Shown here: in pieces, positions 60,392 through 64,000 of the stretch | How the letters are laid out: every line of letters begins with the position of its first letter | How positions within the stretch are numbered: the first letter of the stretch is position 1 | Assembly: GCF_001270495.1 (NCBI RefSeq) | Contig: NZ_LGUR01000216.1 | Coordinates: 6,572 to 70,571, forward strand | Source of the DNA: Streptomyces viridochromogenes | GTDB taxonomy: Bacteria > Actinomycetota > Actinomycetes > Streptomycetales > Streptomycetaceae | Length of the DNA: 64,000 nucleotides | Reading direction: 5' to 3' | The notes under the pieces: model-generated | The model's database searches: none | What the model was told of the DNA's origin: nothing | Seen by the model: only the letters and a program-made list of their open reading frames with translations | Position numbers and translations under genes: made by a program

Positions 60392-62601
60392 GCCCGCAGC
60401 CGCAGGCAGCCGTCGGCGCCCCGCTGTCCCGGGTGGACGGACGGCTGAAGGTGACCGGCCAGGCCAAGTACACCGCCGACCACGACATCGACGGAGTCGT
60501 GCATGCCGTCATCGTCGACAGCAGTGTCGCGCGCGGACGGATCACCGGCATCGACACCCGCGCCGCCGACGCCCAGCCCGGCGTCCTGGGCCTCATCAGC
60601 CACCTCGACAAACCCGCACTGGCCTACCGCGACAACCCGGGCGCCTGGTTGGACCCCCGCAGCGGCGAACGGCTGCACGTCTTCCAGGACGACAAGGTCC
60701 GCTTCCTGGGGCAGCCCGTCGCCGTGGTCGTCGCCCGCACACTGGAGGCCGCCCAGCACGCCGCGGACCTGGTGAAGGTCTCCTACGACGCCGAGAAGCC
60801 GTCGACCGACATGTCGGCATCCGGGGTCCCGGAGAACGACCCCCTGCCGCCGCAGAACTACGTGCGCGGCAACCCCGAAGACGCGCTGGCGTCGGCGGTG
60901 GTCAAACTGGAGGGCACCTACCGGCTCACCCGTAACCACCACAACGCGCTGGAGCCGCACGCCACCATCGCCCGCTGGGACGGCGAGAAGCTCACCGTGT
61001 GGGACAAGACCCAGTGGACGGTGGGCGCTCGGGACGAACTCGCCGCCGTGTTCGGCATGTCGGCGGAGAACGTGCGCGTCATCTCGCCGTTCGTCGGCGG
61101 CGCGTTCGGCAACGGGCTGCGTACCTGGCCGCACACCACCATCGCGGCCCTCGCCGCCCGCCAGATCCGCCGCCCGGTCAAACTGGTCCTGACCCGCGAG
61201 CAGCTCTACTACGGGGTGGGCTACCGGCCCGCCTACGAGTACGGGCTGCGTCTGGGCAGCACCCGAGGCGGACGCGTGACCGCGGCGCTCCACCGGATAC
61301 GGGCCGAGACGTCCTCGTACGAGCACTACGTCGAGGGCGTGATGAACCCGGGGCAGATGCTCTACGCCACGCCCCACGTCCGCCAGGCGTACCGGACCGT
61401 GCCGCTGGACGTGAACACCCCGACGTTCATGCGCGGCCCCGGCTGGTCCAGCGCCGCCTTCGCCATCGAGTCGGCCATGGACGAACTCGCCCACGAGACC
61501 GGCATCGACCCGATAGAGCTGCGGCTGCGCAACGAACCGCAGGAGGACCCTGTCAACGGGCTGCCCTGGTCCACCCGGCGCCTGACCGAGTGCCTGCGGA
61601 CCGGAGCCCGCGCGTTCGGCTGGCACCGGCGCAACCCCAAGCCCCGCTCCCGGCGGGACGGCGACTGGCTGATCGGCATGGGCATGGCCAGCGGTATCTA
61701 CGACACCCTGCGCATGCAGTCCGAGGCACGGGTCAGGCTGGACGCCGACGGCACGGCCCTGGTCCAGGCGTCGACCAGCGACATGGGCCCCGGCACCTAC
61801 ACCTCCGTGACCCAGCTCGCCGCCGACGCCCTCGGCCTGACCATGCGCACGGTCCGCTTCGAACTCGGCGACTCCACCTTCCCGCCGTCCCCGCCGCACG
61901 GCGGATCGCAGACCATGGCCGGTGTCGGCTCCGCCGTCCAGGACGGCTGCGACAAGCTGCGACAGGAGGCGATCAAACTCGCCGTCGAGGACGAGCGGTC
62001 ACCGCTGCACGGCGTCGACGCCGACGACATCGTGGTCCGCGGCGGCCGGCTGCACGTCAAGAGCAACCCCGCGCGCGGGGAGACCTACCGGCAACTGCTG
62101 GCCCGTAACAGCCGTACGCACCTGGAGACGCGCGGGACCTTCACCCCGAGCGGCGACGACCGTTACTCCATGAACGCCTACAGCGTGACGTTCGCCGAGG
62201 TGGCCGTCGACCGGCGGCTGGGTCTGGTGCGGATGCGGCGCATGCTGGGCGTCTACGACGTCGGGCGGATCATCAGTCCCAAGCTCGCCGACAGCCAGGC
62301 CCTCGGCGCCATGGTGGGCGGCGTCGGGCAGGCCCTGCTGGAGCACACGGCCACCGACCACCGCGACGGCCGGATCGTCAACGCCAACCTCGCCGACTAC
62401 CTCGTGCCCGTCAACGCCGACATCCCCGACATCAAGGCGATCTACCTGGACGGGGAGGACCTCCACGCCGACCCCATCGGCGTCAAGGGCCTCGGCGAGA
62501 TCGTGAAGGTCGGGGTCGCGCCGGCCATCGCGAACGCGGTCTTCAACGCCACCGGCCGTCGCGTCCGCGACCTGCCCATCACCGCCGAAGCCCTGCTCTG
62601 A
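60388..62601 (+). CDS. Molybdenum hydroxylase molybdopterin-binding catalytic subunit
   Basis: 737 aa from GTG at 60388, overlapping the previous stop. It has the xanthine-oxidase-family large-subunit layout: 'GAPLSRVDGRLKVTGQAKYTAD' start, 'FVGGAFGNGLRTWPHTTIAALAA' and 'MRGPGWSSAAFAIESAMDELAHETG' Moco contacts, 'STSDMGPGTYTSVTQLAADALG', 'GGSQTMAGVGSAVQDGCDKL', and the catalytic base Glu in 'GVKGLGEIVKVGVAPAIANAVFNATG' near the C-terminus. It hydroxylates aldehydes or N-heterocycles; the PaoC-like length and partners favour aldehyde oxidation. The enzyme needs Moco, supplied by the downstream xdhC and moaA genes. Confidence 0.92.
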   Translation: MSPQPQAAVGAPLSRVDGRLKVTGQAKYTADHDIDGVVHAVIVDSSVARGRITGIDTRAADAQPGVLGLISHLDKPALAYRDNPGAWLDPRSGERLHVFQDDKVRFLGQPVAVVVARTLEAAQHAADLVKVSYDAEKPSTDMSASGVPENDPLPPQNYVRGNPEDALASAVVKLEGTYRLTRNHHNALEPHATIARWDGEKLTVWDKTQWTVGARDELAAVFGMSAENVRVISPFVGGAFGNGLRTWPHTTIAALAARQIRRPVKLVLTREQLYYGVGYRPAYEYGLRLGSTRGGRVTAALHRIRAETSSYEHYVEGVMNPGQMLYATPHVRQAYRTVPLDVNTPTFMRGPGWSSAAFAIESAMDELAHETGIDPIELRLRNEPQEDPVNGLPWSTRRLTECLRTGARAFGWHRRNPKPRSRRDGDWLIGMGMASGIYDTLRMQSEARVRLDADGTALVQASTSDMGPGTYTSVTQLAADALGLTMRTVRFELGDSTFPPSPPHGGSQTMAGVGSAVQDGCDKLRQEAIKLAVEDERSPLHGVDADDIVVRGGRLHVKSNPARGETYRQLLARNSRTHLETRGTFTPSGDDRYSMNAYSVTFAEVAVDRRLGLVRMRRMLGVYDVGRIISPKLADSQALGAMVGGVGQALLEHTATDHRDGRIVNANLADYLVPVNADIPDIKAIYLDGEDLHADPIGVKGLGEIVKVGVAPAIANAVFNATGRRVRDLPITAEALL

Positions 62602-62740
62602 ACCCCGGGCGGCAGGGGCCCCTCCCGCCACCCGGGCGGGGCCCTGACAGCCGTCCCACTGACCGGCCCGCCGCCGTGCCCTCCATCCCCCTACGCCGGC
62701 GCGGCGGCGGGCTGCCCAACCTCCCCCAGGAGAGCCACTC

Positions 62741-63898
62741 ATGCTGAACATCGCGGACACGCTGTACCGCTGGTGCCGCGAGGACCGCCCCTTCGCCCTC
62801 GCCACCGTGATCCGGGTCAGCGGCAGCGCACCCCTGCCACCCGGCACCGCACTGGCCGTGAGCACGGACGGCGAGGCGGTCGGCAGCATCTCCGGAGGAT
62901 GTGTGGAAGGCGCCGTCTACGAGCTGTGCCGACAGGTGCTGGATACGGGCGAACCCCCGATACGGGCCTCGTTCGGCTACTCCGACGACGACGACGCCTT
63001 CGCCGTGGGCCTGACCTGCGGCGGCGAGATCGAGGTCCTGGTCCAGCGGATCGACCCCGCCGACCAGTCCCACCTCACCACCGCCCTGGAACACGTGTCG
63101 GCCGGTGTGCCCGTCGCCGTGGCACAGGTGATCGACGGGCCGCAGCGCCTTCTCGGCCGCACCCTGTCCGTTCTCGGGGGCGGCAGCGCGTACGAGGGGA
63201 CCCTGGGCAGCCGACAGCAGGACCGTACGGTGGCCACCCAGGTCCGCGCGCTGCTGCGGGCAGGCCGGACCGCCCGCGTCGAAGTCGGCGGGGACGCCGA
63301 CACCTGCCCGGAGAAGCTGACACTCCTGGTCCACACCCACGCAGCGCCGCCCCGCATGCTGATCTTCGGCGCCGTCGACTTCGCCGCCGCCCTCAGCCAG
63401 GCCGGACGCTTCCTCGGCTACCGGGTCACCGTCTGCGACGCCCGCCCCGTCTTCGCCACCCCGGCCCGCTTTCCGTACGCCGCCGAGGTCGTCGCCGACT
63501 GGCCGCACCGCTACCTGGAGCGCGCCGAGGTCGACGCCCGTACCGCGATCTGCGTCCTCACCCACGACGCCAAGTTCGACATCCCCCTGCTCCGCCTGGC
63601 CCTCGACCTTCCGGTCGGCTACATCGGCGCGATGGGCTCCCGCCGCACCCACGAACACCGCCTGGAACGTCTGCGTGAGGCCGGCGTGCCCGAGGAACAC
63701 CTCGCCCGCCTGCGCTCACCGATCGGACTCGACCTCGGCGCCCACACCCCCGAAGAGACGGCGATCTCCATCACCGCCGAGATCATCGCCCTCATCAACG
63801 GCGGCACCGGCCTGCCCCTGTCCCGCATCCCGGGCCCCATCCACCGTTCCGGCCCCATGGCCCAGGTGTCGTCGCCGGCCGAACTCCTGGCCGTATGA
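62741..63898 (+). CDS. XdhC/CoxF-family Moco insertion chaperone
   Basis: 385 aa from ATG at 62741 with CAGGAGAG upstream. The N-terminal XdhC domain begins '[42 protein letters not shown]' and contains '[13 protein letters not shown]'. The C-terminal Rossmann domain has '[31 protein letters not shown]', '[20 protein letters not shown]' and '[18 protein letters not shown]'. XdhC proteins bind and sulfurate molybdenum cofactor before inserting it into hydroxylases of this family. A 139-bp gap separates it from the Mo subunit; its stop overlaps the moaA start (ATGA). Confidence 0.92.
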   Translation: MLNIADTLYRWCREDRPFALATVIRVSGSAPLPPGTALAVSTDGEAVGSISGGCVEGAVYELCRQVLDTGEPPIRASFGYSDDDDAFAVGLTCGGEIEVLVQRIDPADQSHLTTALEHVSAGVPVAVAQVIDGPQRLLGRTLSVLGGGSAYEGTLGSRQQDRTVATQVRALLRAGRTARVEVGGDADTCPEKLTLLVHTHAAPPRMLIFGAVDFAAALSQAGRFLGYRVTVCDARPVFATPARFPYAAEVVADWPHRYLERAEVDARTAICVLTHDAKFDIPLLRLALDLPVGYIGAMGSRRTHEHRLERLREAGVPEEHLARLRSPIGLDLGAHTPEETAISITAEIIALINGGTGLPLSRIPGPIHRSGPMAQVSSPAELLAV

Positions 63899-64000
63899 GG
63901 CCCCACGTGCTCATCGACACCTACGGCCGAGTGGCCACCGACCTGCGGGTCTCGCTGACGGACCGCTGCAACCTGCGGTGCACGTACTGCATGCCCGAGG
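63895..64000 (+). CDS. moaA: GTP 3',8-cyclase MoaA, N-terminus only (cut by window edge)
   Basis: From ATG at 63895 (ATGA overlap with xdhC). The 35 visible residues, '[31 protein letters not shown]', contain the radical-SAM Cys-x3-Cys-x2-Cys cluster site in the exact MoaA context ([16 protein letters not shown]). MoaA performs the first step of molybdopterin synthesis. A dedicated copy next to a Mo hydroxylase supports cofactor supply for it. Confidence 0.93.
   Translation, partial: MRPHVLIDTYGRVATDLRVSLTDRCNLRCTYCMPE

Noticed and set aside
1..64000. CRISPR array, rRNA operon or complete NRPS/PKS cluster
   Set aside because: No regularly spaced repeats, no rRNA stretches and no condensation or ketosynthase domains were seen; the only assembly-line-like gene is the single A-carrier-acyltransferase protein.

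Overview
The window looks like Streptomyces or a very close actinobacterial relative. GC is very high, GTG starts are common, stop/start overlaps (ATGA, GTGA) are frequent, and the families present (mycothiol-dependent DinB-type enzyme, IdeR/DmdR iron box, XRE/MmyB regulator, AbfB-tailed GH43 enzymes, HTH-nSTAND-WD40 protein) are typical of that genus. Gene decay and mobile-element scars are so frequent that this is most likely accessory, possibly chromosome-arm DNA rather than core.

Layout. 0-12 kb: an XRE/MmyB regulator (cut by the window edge), a divergent FAD oxidoreductase/HxlR pair, a beta-lactamase-like lipoprotein, a broken PIN toxin pair, and a GntR-controlled operon (MFS transporter, split transketolase, SDR). 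This part is punctuated by three copies of the 3' half of a tRNA-Gly, each followed by a terminator hairpin. They read as attachment-site scars of serially integrated elements. 12-17 kb: a two-component pair with a damaged gene junction, two membrane proteins and a decayed HTH gene. 17-27 kb: an ABC exporter, a CPA1-type antiporter, the fossil of a poly-gamma-glutamate locus (membrane glycosyltransferase, CapB and NlpC/P60 fragments fused), then small enzymes (DJ-1/PfpI, YdhR-like, MDMPI-like, GNAT) and a LysE exporter. 27-31.4 kb: two secreted GH43 arabinan/arabinoxylan enzymes with AbfB domains. 31.4-35.2 kb: a second tRNA 3'-half scar, an alpha/beta hydrolase, a chimeric transposase remnant, an epimerase and a flavoprotein fragment.

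35.2-41.8 kb: an iron ABC transporter (FbpABC type) divergent from a single-chain adenylation/carrier/membrane-acyltransferase protein, with a near-consensus iron box between them. 42-49.6 kb: an HTH-nSTAND-TM-WD40 protein, a broken secreted beta-carbonic anhydrase and a two-gene glycosyltransferase operon. 49.6-52.6 kb: a gene graveyard whose main item is a membrane-anchored ribosome-inactivating-protein (RIP) homologue. It is interrupted by an amber codon exactly where the catalytic Trp of plant RIPs would be. 52.6-56.5 kb: a MarR-controlled set (PLP decarboxylase, JAMM/MPN protein, SnoaL-VOC fusion). 56.9-64 kb: a lone DesK-like histidine kinase, then a molybdenum hydroxylase operon (Tat-exported Fe-S subunit, FAD subunit, Mo subunit, XdhC chaperone, start of moaA).

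No rRNA gene, complete tRNA gene or CRISPR array was found. All calls rest on reading the sequence and remembered family features; no database search was run.
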